From positions 1,984,001 to 2,048,000 of the forward strand of contig JAQFVV010000112.1 of the NCBI GenBank assembly GCA_028023455.1: 64,000 nt of DNA. Reading direction: 5' to 3'. This document shows, piece after piece, positions 38,847 to 51,219 of this stretch; the first letter of the stretch is position 1; each line of letters starts with the position of its first letter. The position numbers were made by a program, and so were the translations under genes. Source of the DNA: Epiperipatus broadwayi (Eukaryota; Onychophora; Udeonychophora; Euonychophora; Peripatidae). The notes under the pieces were generated by a model. That model was not told the origin of the DNA. It saw only the letters and a program-made list of their open reading frames with translations, and did no database searches.

Positions 38847-40090
38847 AAAAAAAGTTTAAACTGTCAAAAGTTTCACAATGAGTTAAGCAACAAACAAGAA
38901 TTACGATTTGCAGTCAAGAAAAACACTGAAAGATATAATTATAATCAATTCCAACATAAGACCTGATATGATTTTCTCACTTGAAAATGCCATTCATAAT
39001 GGGTTTTTTTCAATAATAAGGCTTTCTACCTTTGTCCTTTATTCCATATGGATAGTGAGATGCAAAACTCTCATGGAATTACCCCCGCCACAAATTATAC
39101 CATTGTTTTATCAAACGCTCAAAAAAATCAAGAAACGTGACCAGCTCCTGGCCTCCAGTAAAGTCTTTGATGACACCTGGTCTTTAACTGCTCTTTCCTT
39201 TTCCTGATTATCAACTCCCACCTACCCAGCATTATAGAATAGGAAATTCTAAAAGAAAATATTCATGCTTATATAAAAAATGCTTATTCCATTAATCAAG
39301 TTCTTAGAATCTCATCACTATACCTAACCACATAAGAGTATAACAATTGTACTCTCATAACAAAATCTAGCCAGATAACAAATAGAACATTATACAATCA
39401 TATTATTGTACAATTTATTCATTTATCTATCCTTTATTAGTATGTAATCGCTATTTATTGTTAATAAAATTTTTGTTGAAATGAACAACTAAAAACTAAC
39501 TAATGAGAGCATGATTTAGTTAACAGAATAAAAAGTTGTAGAAATTTTCTATTGTCTCACATTCTGCTCCAAATTTTTTATGAATAGAGGAATCACAATC
39601 AAAAATCAATACATAATTATGAAGCATTTAAAAGAACACAATAAAATATAAATTTATTTTTTATCTTTTCAGATTCTACAAATAGAATATCAGCTGAACA
39701 ATGTTTTTATAATAATTTAAACTTATCTTTGCTGAATGGCTGTTAATCTTGATAGCTATCTATTTATCTTGAAACAATTATCATTAGAAAGACTAAACTT
39801 AATATGATATGAAAACACTATGAATCATATTGTTAAATGCTGCTTTAATGAACTGCTTTTCATTAGATTATACTTGCAGTTTTAAGACTGTTTACAAATA
39901 AAATGCATATATTAACATTAGTGTAACATTAGCTTATAATATCCTTATATTAATATAAATTTAAAATTAATGATAGACAATATATATACTAACATAATGA
40001 AGAAGTGAGAAAATATGTATATTGTTAGTAATTCCACATTTTGGAATAAAATATTTTTATATATTGAAGTTACAAAAGCATATATATATA

Positions 40091-40294
40091 ACTGTGAAAT
40101 TTATTTATCAAGTGCATAGTACTATATAATTAAATAGAAAGGATTTTCATATCTGCATTGTACCAATTTATATAAGCTCAACAATGCTGTGTTAAGTATA
40201 GGAAAACTCTCAAACCCAAACACAAAATAGAGACTTTATAAAGATAAGAGCAGCCATCTTTTCTTTAACGTAAATTATGATTTATATAGACCGA
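40091..40294. repeat. direct repeat, copy 1
   Basis: About 200 bp starting ACTGTGAAATTTATTTAT and including AACAATGCTGTGTT, GGAAAACTCTCAAACCCAAA and ATTTATATAGACC. It carries about 24 bp after CACAAA that copy 2 lacks. Confidence 0.8.
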
Positions 40295-40429
40295 TCTGAA
40301 GCATCTTGATATGAGTGAGTGAAGATGTTACTCTGTTCTCTTTTACATCCATTAGTTTCTTTCATATATTAATATATGGGAAATCTTTCGATTTACTATG
40401 AGTCAATTTTAAGAATAAAAATTATGTTA

Positions 40430-40622
40430 ACTCTGAAATTTATTTATTAAGTGCATAGCATGTATGTAATTAAATAGAAAGGATATTCACTTTTTACATA
40501 TGTGCTGTACTAATTTATATAAACTCAACAATGCTGTGTTGAGTACAGGAAAACTCTCAAACCCAAACACAAAGAGCAGCCATCTTATCATTACTCTAAA
40601 TTCTGATTTATATAGACCAATC
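40430..40622. repeat. direct repeat, copy 2
   Basis: Follows copy 1 in order with modest divergence, 135 bp downstream of it. A segmental duplication or two insertions of one unknown repeat. Confidence 0.8.
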
Positions 40623-41419
40623 ACATAGTTGATGTTTGAATTCCAGGGCTAGATATTTTAGCAAGTACAATTCTAGATCATTGTAGAATCTAGAAAAGAT
40701 TCTATAATGATCTAGAAATATGTATCAACAGCATCAATTCATGTTTCATCCAGTACGGTGTTTATGAAAATATATTACATAACTAAAAAATTACGGTGTA
40801 CATAAGATTTAAAACTTAAATACTCCTAGTTTATTTGGCTAAGATTAATAATACTAAATTATTTAGAAAGCAATACATAAAGGAAATAAAAAGTAAATGC
40901 TGAAATTTGGATATTCTAAGCTATAAATATTTCAATTCTACAATAATGTGATAGTATCAATCCCATACATTTATGAAAACATAACAGTTGTCAACAAAAG
41001 ATAGTTGATTTCAAATGTTTGTTCACATTTAGAAATCCTATGTCTTTAAGTGGCTAAGCAATTTGCTTTTTGAAATAATAATGTCTGCATGCCTTAATGC
41101 AAGAATAGCAGAATGGCAGATTCAGATACACGAGGTACATAGATTGTGATTCCTGAGCAATAAATCCTTGCTTATTATTATATTTTAGTAGTTGTTGGTT
41201 AGACATCCATGCCGGATGATGGCATTGTTTTTCTTGAAAAAATATAACTTATGAACATTCTCAGGCCTTTTTTTTAAACAAATGAGCAGAAATCTTGAAA
41301 AAAAAATTACAGTTTCAAAATGCAATTTTTGTTTAGTTAGCCTTGGTAGTTTGATTTTTTTTTTCTGATGTTTTTATTTATTTGATAGGAGTATGATTAA
41401 GTTTCAAGTATATATATAT

Positions 41420-43175
41420 TGTAACAAGGTGCGGACTGGGGAGAGCCAATGGTCCGCCAAAAGTTACAAGATAAATGGATATAGATATTACTAACACTAT
41501 CAACTAATAAAGTTATTAATAATTGTAAATACTAATATTAAATGGTGGTGGGAATAATTCAATATTAACAGTATGTTATTCGTATATTTATTTGTAGCTA
41601 GTTGTTATTGGTTTAATTTTAAAAGTAGGGAAAAACTTCGTAAAACTCGTGCTTTATTGGAGTGTTTGTGGCATGCGGGTATATATATGTGCATGATTGA
41701 TATATTTCAAGTAGATGGCCAGTTAAAGCAAAATGAGATCTTTCTAAAATACAAATGCAGGTTTTAGTACAATGGCGACCGCGATGACGTAGTCATAGTC
41801 CGGTTGGGTGACGCAACCGGAGAATTTCGAGGGATGGAATCACGGAAAGGGACGTGGAAAGGACAAGAAGAGAGGGGATATAAAAGAAAATAAATAGGGG
41901 ATATTTTTCTTCTTCCAGGGGTCCAGGGAGTGAGATTGAAAAATAAGAAAATGTATCATGCATCGAGTGGGTAAAAACTTTTCACTTGACAGGCGAGGAA
42001 GGCCTGCCCTACGATCCCGAATGTGCTGTAAAAAGGATAGTTAAAGAACGCCGGATTCCAGTCATCGACGGCAAGGAACAATGATAGCTACGGGGAAACT
42101 AACTATGAGATCGTCCAGTTTTGGGGCCATTGACATCGTCAGACATACACCTTTGAAATGCCTAAATTCCCGGGAATGTTAAGGTAACGTGAACTATATT
42201 ATTTGCTTATTGATTTGCTATTAAAACACAATCCGAGTCTTAAATGGATTGCGTCATCCATCGGAACTTTGAAATAAATTAAATTCCCTATATTTAAAAC
42301 ATGTTTCAATAAAACTTTCAAACTACAAAATCCAGGGAAGCAATTTAGTAAAAGAACATTAATAATATGTTGCGTTGCCTATAAAGATCCAAAGAATAAA
42401 ATGCTTAATCTGTACGTATATGTGTGTGTATGCTTGACATTCTATGAAGCACGAGTTATGAATAATGGCGGGTCAATTAAATAAATCCTAACCTTCTTAT
42501 TTTATAATAAATTGTTTTAATGTTATGAATATCTGTGTATATATTTTTTTTTTTATTCTTTGATTTATATTATTTTAATAAGATTCATAATGATAGCGCT
42601 AAAGATTTCATAATTAATATAAAACGTACTCTACCTTGAACAACCGGTATGGAGGAATTTAGGGTGGGGTAGCGAGCGCACTCATCTGAAATTAAACGGG
42701 AATTTCCCTGTTGCGCAGGGAAAATCTCATCGATACGATGGGATTTCTATAATCGTTTATTTTTTTTTTAGATAGACAGAAATTTAGTTATGTATATCCA
42801 TCCACCTTCAGTTAAAAGAAAGTAGTGTCGGAATCTGTAGTTCCCGTCCACGGTCTAATGACCACCACCCCTGAGATGAGCTAGGCTAGTTAACACCCTT
42901 CCCCCCTTAAATTACAGGAAAAGGCGAAGTGATAGTAAATATCTATCGAGTCGCTATCGGGGTATATGCTGCATCTATAGAGTCCCGCGGTGTAATTCTT
43001 ATTTGTTCATCGCAAATAGGTTTGGCGCTTGGAAGCAAACACGCTATCCATAAATATGCCTGGGATCATGCAGAGAGGGAAAAATTTATATATATAAGGT
43101 TAAATCTTAAGTTAACCATAGCCATTTTTATGAATTTACTAATACGACCCTTCCGCGGGCAAGCGGTTCGTTACA
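41420..43175 (+). mobile_element. LTR-derived element, best read as a solo LTR
   Basis: Starts TGTAACAAGG and ends TTCGTTACA, so TG...CA with a 6-bp inverted end, flanked by ATAT on both sides (41416-41419, 43176-43179). Length (1756 bp) and layout resemble the LTRs at 14995 and 18028: ATATTACTAA near the start, TGGTGGTGG at about 120-130 bp, and a late block CACCCCTGAGATGAGCTAGG matching CATGAGACTGAGCTAGCC there. So a related family. The alternative is an LTR of about 350 bp ending TAGTACA at 41771, because TGGCGACCGCGATGACG just after it looks like a primer-binding site; no second copy of those 350 bp was seen. The element is much richer in CpG than its flanks. Confidence 0.62.
42705..42755. 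other. two adjacent stem-loops inside the solo LTR
   Basis: CCCTGTTGCGCAGGG and, directly after, AAATCTCATCG...CGATGGGATTT form short hairpins. Could be LTR regulatory RNA structure; function unknown. Confidence 0.45.
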
Positions 43176-43340
43176 ATATATTTAATAGAGCTTATATTTT
43201 GAAAGGAAAAGTGACATCAACATACAATATATTATATCTGAGCTAATAATATTCATTAGGCTGCAATGGATGTATATTGTAGGCCTTTTTTAAAATCTTA
43301 CAATAAAATACATAAATGTGCATAAAATATTAGTATATAC

Positions 43341-43459
43341 CTGCATTGTGACATGAATTCTGCCTGGGTGTAAAGGATGAATAGAGTGCCCAAACTCCTG
43401 TTAAAATCCACGTATGATTTAAAGCTTCTGAAGGAGTCATTCTTTTTTCAGGTTCCCAT
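43341..43459 (-). CDS. DYRK-family kinase, exon with subdomain XI
   Basis: Seen: acceptor TGATTTTAG and donor CAG|GTATAT on the minus strand enclose 119 bp open in the frame that continues the previous exon across a 2.8-kb intron. Joining the two gives CLEWEPEKRMTPSEALNH followed by TWIL. Known: C(L/V)xWxPxxRMTPxxALxHxWI is the end of the kinase fold in DYRK2/3/4-type enzymes; the Arg is the conserved subdomain XI arginine. After TWIL the protein runs into a linker (TGVWALYSSFTPRQ) outside the kinase fold. The exon ends in phase 1 (GCA G), which fits the acceptors at 9870 and at the candidate exon at 14174. This is the most diagnostic exon of the window. Confidence 0.88.
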
Positions 43460-43469
43460 CTAAAATCAG

Positions 43470-46285
43470 AACAAATGCAAATTTTTTAATAAATTATGAC
43501 AATATCAGTCAGTACTGCATATTTTTTAGTACAAATAACATAAAGGTCTTGCAATGCAATGGAAAATTATCTACCTGCCATGATATGAACTGAATTCAAA
43601 TCTGAATAAACTTGGAAATGTTTTAACAGAACTAGGATTTTTCTTTCAAGTCATCTACTACCAGCTTGGCTAATCATTCAATATTTAATAAATCATTATC
43701 TAACTATCTTAGAGGCCAAAACAATGATCGAAAATCTCTCAATCATTTACTACCAGCTTAATGAATACTTTCTCCAATATTTCTCTACGAGGAGCAATTT
43801 GGAAAGATCTTTCCTTACAATAACCTATTTAATGATTGTTTCATTTTAATTAACTAATTATAAACATATATGTAGTATATCTCATTGAGGAATCATATAA
43901 TTTATCAAGTTGTTAGAATACAATTGGTTTTCAAGTTTGGAATACACAGAAAAAATAAATATTGTATTTGGGACATCTTTTTAAAACCTTTTAGATAAAA
44001 AAAAAAATCATTATAGAAAATAGTAGAAATCTAGTCCCTTGATATTTATATTTCTTTTTAAAAGTATATATTTATCAATATTTTAAAATAATTTTAAACT
44101 TATTCTTCAATAGGGTTAATTGATCTAAAAAGGAAAACAATTTCTTAAAAACTTATATATCCAATTTAGAAGTTGGCCCCAATATTGTATACAAACAATG
44201 TTGTCTTATTTTCACAAGTCACAGATCTTTAATACATAGTTGGCAACCTTAATATTGAATGGCAAATGTATGTGAAAAGGCACTTTTATAATTAATTTTC
44301 AATAAGGAGAGAGGAATTTGTGAACTTACAGTATATCCAATACATATCCCATTAATTCAAAATTCTGCTTACAAAACTGAAGTATTTGAAATATTCATAT
44401 TTTGATGACACATTGTTTATATATAAAACAACCAATACACTGTAATCTGGCCATTATACTGTAATTTTTAATTCTTCTATAGTGGTTTAAATAAATCAAC
44501 TCCAATTCCAAGTAACAATACTTTAAATTATAACTAATACATATTGTATATGCAGTAAATTGCTACCACTGCAGTTGAAAGAATTGTCAATGGAATAAAA
44601 ATAGTTAAGTGTCTCTGATCTGAATGCTAGCACATTGTGGATTCACATTTTAAAGCATTATTTACAAAATAATTAGGTTACATTTATATTGCAGATAAAA
44701 ATATATGGTTGTGTATTTCAATAATAAAGAGCTATGTGAGTCTCAGTTGAAACACATTTTAAGGGCATGGTAATATATTTCCCTGCCCTCCACTATTTAT
44801 ATTTGGAACAAATTATACTATAAATATTTTCATTTATATTTGATAATAAATACTATCGTATTTTGTATAAGTTTTGTATTCCAAAAAAAGTAAAAATATT
44901 AGAGAAATATATTTTAGATCGTTAACTGATAAGGATTTAATTAATGATTAAATTTGCATAGAATGTTACAATGGAAAATATTTGCGATAAGAAAATTGCG
45001 TTTGACAATTGCCAAGAAATATTTGTTAATTACAAATATTTCTTGATACAATAGAAATTGAAAATACTAATTGAAAACACTAATAGGAAATACAAGACTG
45101 ATAATGGTCAAAAATGAATCCTGGATTGCGGGAGGCAAACCTGGGAGCATAAACAGTTTTGACCAGCATTTAAGTGACAGATGTGGGAGAAGCATAAATG
45201 ATGGTGTAGTGTAAAACCAATGTGTTCGTGAGCAACAGCTGAACAGGACCAAAGACTTTGGGAAACCATGCAGAAAGCAGACAGTTGTGAAGTGCGTCAT
45301 GGAAAGTGAACCAAAGTGAACTATATATGTTGTGTGTAGTGATAACTTTTCACTACTAATTACTTTTCATCATTTATTTGTGGTTTATTTATTGTTTTAA
45401 TTGTTGGTATTCTGAGTGATTGCATTTCGAATAGACAACAAATACATTTTGACACAATTTCTACTACATAGATTTGTTGCTGCATGAGATTATAATAGAG
45501 ATTTTATTAAGTCTCAATAATAATAAGAATGTGATTAATTCTTCAAAAGGTGTGCAACATTTAAATGCCTGAAATATCTATCAGTGCACTAAAGCTCACT
45601 GGACATTACTTGTATTTAATAAAAAATACATTTGAATTACAGTATTTAATTATATAAAGGTCTTGAATCAAAACTAGTATATTGTAATAGATGGATTGAA
45701 TAAGTTCAAATCCCCTTTAATTAAATGTCTTAGTAAATGACTTAATCATATAAAAGATTTTAGAGGGAATAGGTAAAATTTAGGTTTTGGGTATATAAAA
45801 ATAAGTTGGTTAGGATAAATTAAGGAATTCAGGAAACACTTAAAGCATTAAGTAAAGAACAAAAGTAAGGTTAGAAAAAAAAGAATACATAATGAAAGGA
45901 TACAAAATTATGAATGACATAATCTAGGATGAAAATAAAAGGGAGACAAAATATTGATAAGAAACATTGGAACAATCCTTACAAAAAAAAAAAAAAAAAA
46001 GTATAAAGTTAATGAAAGAGTAGTAAACTTCTTTTGAAATATATTAAAATTTATTAACATTTACTAAGAATCACACACTATTTAACACTCATCATTAGTT
46101 TTAGAAACTTCGATGTTTGGAAGGCTATTTTGTCAAGTTTAGATTAATTTTTATTTTGCTTTAATATTATGAAGTCCAAAATATTTTCTTAAAAAAAAAA
46201 AAGAACCTGGATTAAATTAACTTTTTTAATTATAAAGCATAAAATATAATTTAATTAAAATTCTGAATTCAAATGTAAAATAAAT
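43470..46285 (-). other. intron of the DYRK-family gene
   Basis: The 2.8 kb between the two kinase exons. It includes a mixed-composition block at 45040-45310 whose frames are broken and which I cannot identify, plus two similar fragments around 43665 and 43735 containing ACTACCAGCTT. Otherwise AT-rich. Confidence 0.75.
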
Positions 46286-46291
46286 ACTTAC

Positions 46292-46421
46292 TCCAAACAC
46301 TTTGTCAGAAAATCTAAAAAATGAGGATCGGTTGTATTGAGAACATAGCTCAAATCTTTGGATAGGATAAATCTTCGTACACCTTTACTATTAAGAAGAC
46401 ATTTAGGATTGCCTTTTACAT
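46292..46421 (-). CDS. DYRK-family kinase, internal exon (late catalytic domain)
   Basis: Seen: on the minus strand an acceptor (TTTGTTTCAG) precedes the exon and a strong donor (GTAAGT) follows it. The 130-bp exon is open in one frame and encodes about 43 residues beginning VKGNPKCLLNSKG and ending DPHFLDFLTKCLE. Known: in class II DYRK kinases (DYRK2/3/4 type) the segment after subdomain X has this layout, with a SxGxP..NS/NNRG turn and then FLDFL..CL(E/V)W. Inferred: it belongs to a dual-specificity tyrosine-regulated kinase that autophosphorylates its activation loop and then acts on Ser/Thr. Phase: it ends with GA, which the next exon completes to GAA (Glu). The ATP-binding and activation-loop exons are not in the window and must lie past 64000, so the upstream intron exceeds 17.5 kb. 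Confidence 0.85.
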
Positions 46422-46429
46422 CTGAAACA

Positions 46430-48880
46430 AATTAAAAAGTAAAGTTAATTTTTTGCTTCTGTGCTGCATAAAGCAAGTACTAAACAATAAGTATGGTATT
46501 ATTTATTAAACTACTAAACATCACTTTTGCCTCTGTTTTAAATATGATTTATATCAAACTAGAATGTTTTTCAGTTTGTTTTAATTAAATGTATTTCCTT
46601 TTAAGTTAGATGAATAAACACTGAAATTACATTCTTTCATAAAAAAAAGATATGAGGGGTCAAAGACACCCCTGATAATGGGTGGATTTCAGATTTATTC
46701 TTAAATCCTTTTATATAATATTCAGCTCTCAACAATTTTTTTGAAAGAAAAGACTATGTAGAAAAATCAGAAACCTACCATTACCCATTTGAATTCTTTG
46801 CCCAGTGATATACTTGCCAATTCAACTTCACATTTAACAGATTTTTACAAAGAAAGTACAGTATTTTCATCCAATCAAATTAGCCCTCAGTTAACAGCTG
46901 CTATTCATCATTCATTAGACTAGAGATTATCCACTTAATAAATATTTCTGTAGTAAAAATTACACAACAGAAATATTATTCATTAAGTGAATAACTTGAT
47001 TGTTTAAGAGTTTATAACATGTTCAAGCACAGAAATGCTAGCACTGATATCGATTCGAGAACCTTGCACTCCAGAATTTGACATTATAGCACTGTACTAA
47101 AAACACGAAGTGCATTGCACTACTGAAAACAGTAAAAACAATTATTTTAAAAACCCTGTGTGTTCTAGTGCAGCAGAAGTGAGTCAAGATTTTGAGGTAT
47201 AAGATCTGTGGATGATTCCAGTTCTCAAAATAGTAAAATAATGAAAAACTAGGAATGTGAAATAATTAGCTTTTTCCTTATATCACCATGCAAATAAACT
47301 GAATGAAAATTTAATTATCTAAAACTTTTGAATATATCTGACTAATCTATATAACTTTTTATCTAACTAGTTTCAGTGAACAAAAATTGGGCAAAAACAG
47401 TAAGTATTGTAAATACATTACTTCTCTTCATCAAATGTCTGCTATTAATGATACTTTTTCAACTTGGCAAGCATTAAATAAATTAATGAATATGTCTATA
47501 ATCATTCTTGTAGTATTTTACTTTCAATAAATATTTTAGCATAAAAAAAATTGATAAAAAAAAAAAAATTTCCTGAAGTTAAATTTAAATGTACCAATTA
47601 ATGACAATGGAAACTGTTTTAGGAATGAGTTATAGATATAAGAAAATGAATAGAATTGCATAATTAAAAGGTTTCTGCAGACTGAATAAAAAAAATGGAA
47701 GAGCAGATTTTGAACTAAAATTTTACAAAAATAGTAGATCCAGAAAGTGAAATTAATTAAATGCTTTCGCAAAGGAATTTTAAGAAATGGAAAATTTCTG
47801 ATAAGAGAACAATTAACAGCAGACTATAAAATCTCGGGATTGTAGATGTAAATGCTATTTTTTCTCCTTTGTATTGATGAAGTACTATTGGGCATACAAT
47901 GGGTATCATTGGTAACAAGTCAACATCCATAAGGGAATAAATCCAGATGTTTTGTAATCTGAAAGTATAAAAATCTGACTAGTTTTTAAAGCAAATCATC
48001 CTGATCTTATTTTTTGATTTATGTAAACCTAAATGTCTCTTAGGTTTTAATTTGGGGAACTTATAGTTTATTTAGCATAATTGTGGAAAGTGACAATCCA
48101 TTAAATAAGACAGTAATTGTCAGACAATATTGGAAGTGTTTAAAGACTTTTAGAAAAGCCATGATCATCTATTTTTCTGTATGTTAATTATATTTAAGTT
48201 TGTATATATATTCTAGTTTTGTTTTTGTATAATGTATAACAGATCCTTAGTATTAAATCACTTTTTAATTAATTGTGGTTTGCCCCTTCGAGAGTCATGG
48301 GTAAATACACAACAATTCCTATCTTGTTATATTCCTAAACATCACACAACCATTTCTTATGCGTACACATTCTGATAAAACCTTAACAACTCTCTCCAAA
48401 CAGTAGTACCATTCACTGCAAGGCATAGTAATCAATGGATGTCTAGATTTGGCATCAAAATCCCTATCCAGTAATTACTCATTCAATAACACTAGTTTCT
48501 AGCTTGTTATCTTTTTAGTTAACTATATAGTTATAAACCCAAAATGAAAACAAATCCAATCTTATTTGCATGTATAATCATACTGATCTAAAAACAGTTC
48601 AATATTTATATATTTTGGTGCCTTTGGTTTTTCAATACTATAGTCATCATCATCCTTAGATTATTATGACTTGCAATGGGTGGTATTACTTTTTGGAGAG
48701 TTGCTGTTTTACCTTGCTATAATATGGTTATATAAACTATAAGCTTACATTCAAGTCAAGAGCCAGTTCTGGTGGTCAAGCGTGTACTCTAACTTTATAA
48801 TTTGATGTGAAATTTACTCAAATTTTCAAGATGATATTAATGAAGAAAATATTTTCCAACTAAATGTTCTTATCCCTTTT
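46430..48880 (-). other. upstream intron, no recognised exons
   Basis: No continuation of the kinase domain was found here or up to the window end. A B-box-like GATTCGAGAACC in antisense (47050) and a stray tRNA-like unit at 47165-47235 (similar to the array at 60.75 kb) are the only structured scraps seen. Confidence 0.5.
48377..48455. repeat. fragment of fold-back family B
   Basis: CTCTCCAAACAGTAGTACCA followed by TTCACTGCAAGGCATAGTAA and TCAATGGATG matches the arm at 59437. A shorter match lies at 49715-49755 (ATGGTAATGCCACCTAGTGC). Confidence 0.5.
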
Positions 48881-48889
48881 TAAGCAGTA

Positions 48890-49440
48890 ATGTGATGTGA
48901 TGTAATGTATTATGGCTTAAAGTCAAGAATATCTCAGCAATTATGCCCAAACCTGTTAGCCACTTTCTTTTACATTCCCCACTCTAAATTTACCCATAAT
49001 CTGCTCTATCCCATTTCCACAACATAATTTTTGTCAACTCTATAACCTTTATATCTAAAATCCCCCTTATCTTTTCCCAAACCCAGCATAAAAACCAATA
49101 ATTCACTTTCTGTATAATCACTCTTTCCATATTTATTTTTCCACAACTTCATTATATGTACCCTTTCTGTTTTCAAACATTTACATTCAATTAACAAATG
49201 CCTAATATTTTCAATTCCTTCCTTACATAATTTACAAAATAAATCACCCATATTTTTCCATTTACATTATATTCTTTTGTAGCTAAAGATCCCATTCGAG
49301 CCTTAAACAATAAACTACTTTCCTTACTATTATCATATATTAACTCACACCTAATATTCTGTTTATTTCTATATATATTTAAACTCTTTTTACTCTCCAT
49401 ACTATTTCTCCATCTCTCTAACCCCAACTATCCATTAACA
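48890..49440 (-). pseudogene. LINE 3' end: C-terminal zinc-finger part of ORF2
   Basis: On the minus strand two overlapping frames encode ERWRNSMESKKSLNIYRNKQ, SSLLFKARMGSLATKEYN and, after a frameshift near 49220, LFCKLCKEGIENIRHLLIEC. The last is a C-x2-C-x8-H-x4-C knuckle, typical of the end of I/Jockey/CR1-type LINE ORF2 proteins. The reading ends at 49006, and the 3' UTR runs to (CATCA)n-like sequence at about 48893. The upstream part (to about 49690 in + coordinates) is a tract without any C on the sense strand. Confidence 0.72.
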
Positions 49441-49686
49441 ATATAACTCATTATCCCAACCCCCACCAACAAAACAATCCAAAAACCACCTTAACCCAAT
49501 CAACCCAACTTTTAAAAAAATATAATATAAAAATCTTTTCCCCAAACTTTTTCACATTCCATTTCACCTCTCTCCCCCCCTTTTCCCCCCCCCTTTACCC
49601 AAACCCAATAAAAACTATTTTTTATTTTCTTTTATATTCCATAAACTCCACACCCCCCCACATTTTTTTTTTTCTTTTTTAAATAT
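49362..49686. other. 325-bp stretch with no G on the + strand
   Basis: Every base is A, C or T, with runs of 7 to 11 C. It joins the LINE tail above and is its upstream sense region if the insertion extends that far. No hairpin or coding signal. Confidence 0.8.
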
Positions 49687-51219
49687 GAAAACTTAACCAT
49701 CCCAATTCTCCTCATATGGTAATGCCACCTAGTGCAAGCCATAACAATCAATTTTTACAATGCTTATAATAATCAAAATAGTGACTAATTTTCACTGTTA
49801 AATGACATCAAATATTTTTTTATGTTTTCATGCGAAATAGAAATATAAAAAAAATTTAACAGAGAATTGCATTTTTCTTTCCTTATTTTAATAAATATAA
49901 ATAAATATATGAGTGACCGCAGAAATTTAAACTTTTATTTTTTCCATAACTTTCTTTGTCAATTTGCAGTCTGTATATTCATTCATGTCTATAACTTCAA
50001 AAGTTACAAACTCAAAATTTAATGCTTCATCTATATTCTGTATAAATATATATGAAATAAGATCCCTTAATTTTGCAATTAATTATTTGTTGAATAGATA
50101 AAATAATTTGCTTCATTGGAAATTGTGAATATGAATTATAATCACAAATAGTAATATTTAAAACAAAACAAAAAAAAGAATATTTTAATGGTGAAATGCT
50201 TATTCTACACTATATCCAGTCTTCTAATAAAACAGTACTAAAATTATAAGTCCTTAAATTTTTAAGTACTACAATTATACTTAAATTTACCTTGAATCTA
50301 TTAAAATGTTATATTTGCATTTTATTTCTTTATGTATTCATATGTACTGAAGTTTGTAAATAAGAAATAATTTTAAAGACATTCTAATAATTTGTAATAT
50401 TGACTGCTTGCATTGATGAAATATGACTGAGGACATAATGCAATGGAGATGAAAGCCGATTTGATAAATATTTAATTATACTTATTAATAGTTGTTTATT
50501 TCAATCTTGTTTGATTGATTAATTAATTATTTATCAATGTGTTGGAAGTTTTTTCAGAAAGAAAAGTTTTTTGCAGAAGAAGACAGCATTACAAAATATC
50601 AATAATAGAATAATGATCAGTTTTCAAAATGTGGTTGAATTTATAGTTCAAAAATTTGCTTGCCTAATCATTGCAAAATATATCTCTAGCATAATGGTGG
50701 TAGCAGCAACAATAGTAGTGAGATTTCATCTTTCTATCTCTTTTTCTCTTGAATTTAGATTGCCATACTTTTTAGTGAGTGACGATAGTAAAACAATATA
50801 TAAAAAATTATTTGATAATTGGTAGAACACTTTCTGATCTTTATTCAATAGCAAGCAATTGTCATCAGAAAGCAAAGAAAGAAATTATTAAAATGAGAAT
50901 TGTTATGTGTTCCATTAAAGAAAACAATGTTGCACAAATATACAATCCTTACTTACAACGAAATCAAGTCATATGTCACATGATTTAATTTAATGATCCT
51001 TATTGCTTGTAAATCATTCATTTAGTGGAATAATGATATTTGTATTGATTCAACTTCTATGATAGAATCCTTCTTCGAACCCATCTGTTATTGTGGAAGA
51101 AGACACAATCAGAAAAGTAAATTAGTGTATATTAGCCTGCCCATTGATTAAAATAGGAATTGTAATGAAAGTCATTAATTAATATTTGCGATGGAAAAAA
51201 ATATGAATTGATCATTGCT

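Larger units (their letters stand above)
9880..43330 (-). other. 33.5-kb intron of the DYRK-family gene
   Basis: The interval between the donor at 43341 and the acceptor at 9870 holds most transposable elements of the window, listed separately. Outside those, 9880-14090, 22.6-26.0, 28.1-30.2, 31.4-33.0 and 33.2-35.2 kb are AT-rich, with stop codons in all frames at short intervals and no coding block I could recognise. Homopolymer A and T tracts and (AT)n runs are common. Its intron status depends on the two flanking exons being spliced together. Confidence 0.55.

Noticed and set aside
38908-39207. 99-codon + strand frame next to the PLE fragment
   Set aside because: Pro-rich middle looked protein-like, but it has no family resemblance and opposes the PLE fragment; more likely part of a decayed element.
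45067-45300. 77-codon minus frame in the 2.8-kb kinase intron
   Set aside because: Cys/Leu/Phe/Pro-rich translation of a mixed-composition block; no splice sites in phase with the kinase exons.
50571-50988. Two overlapping + strand frames upstream of the decayed LINE
   Set aside because: Considered as an earlier LINE segment, but no RT block could be recognised.
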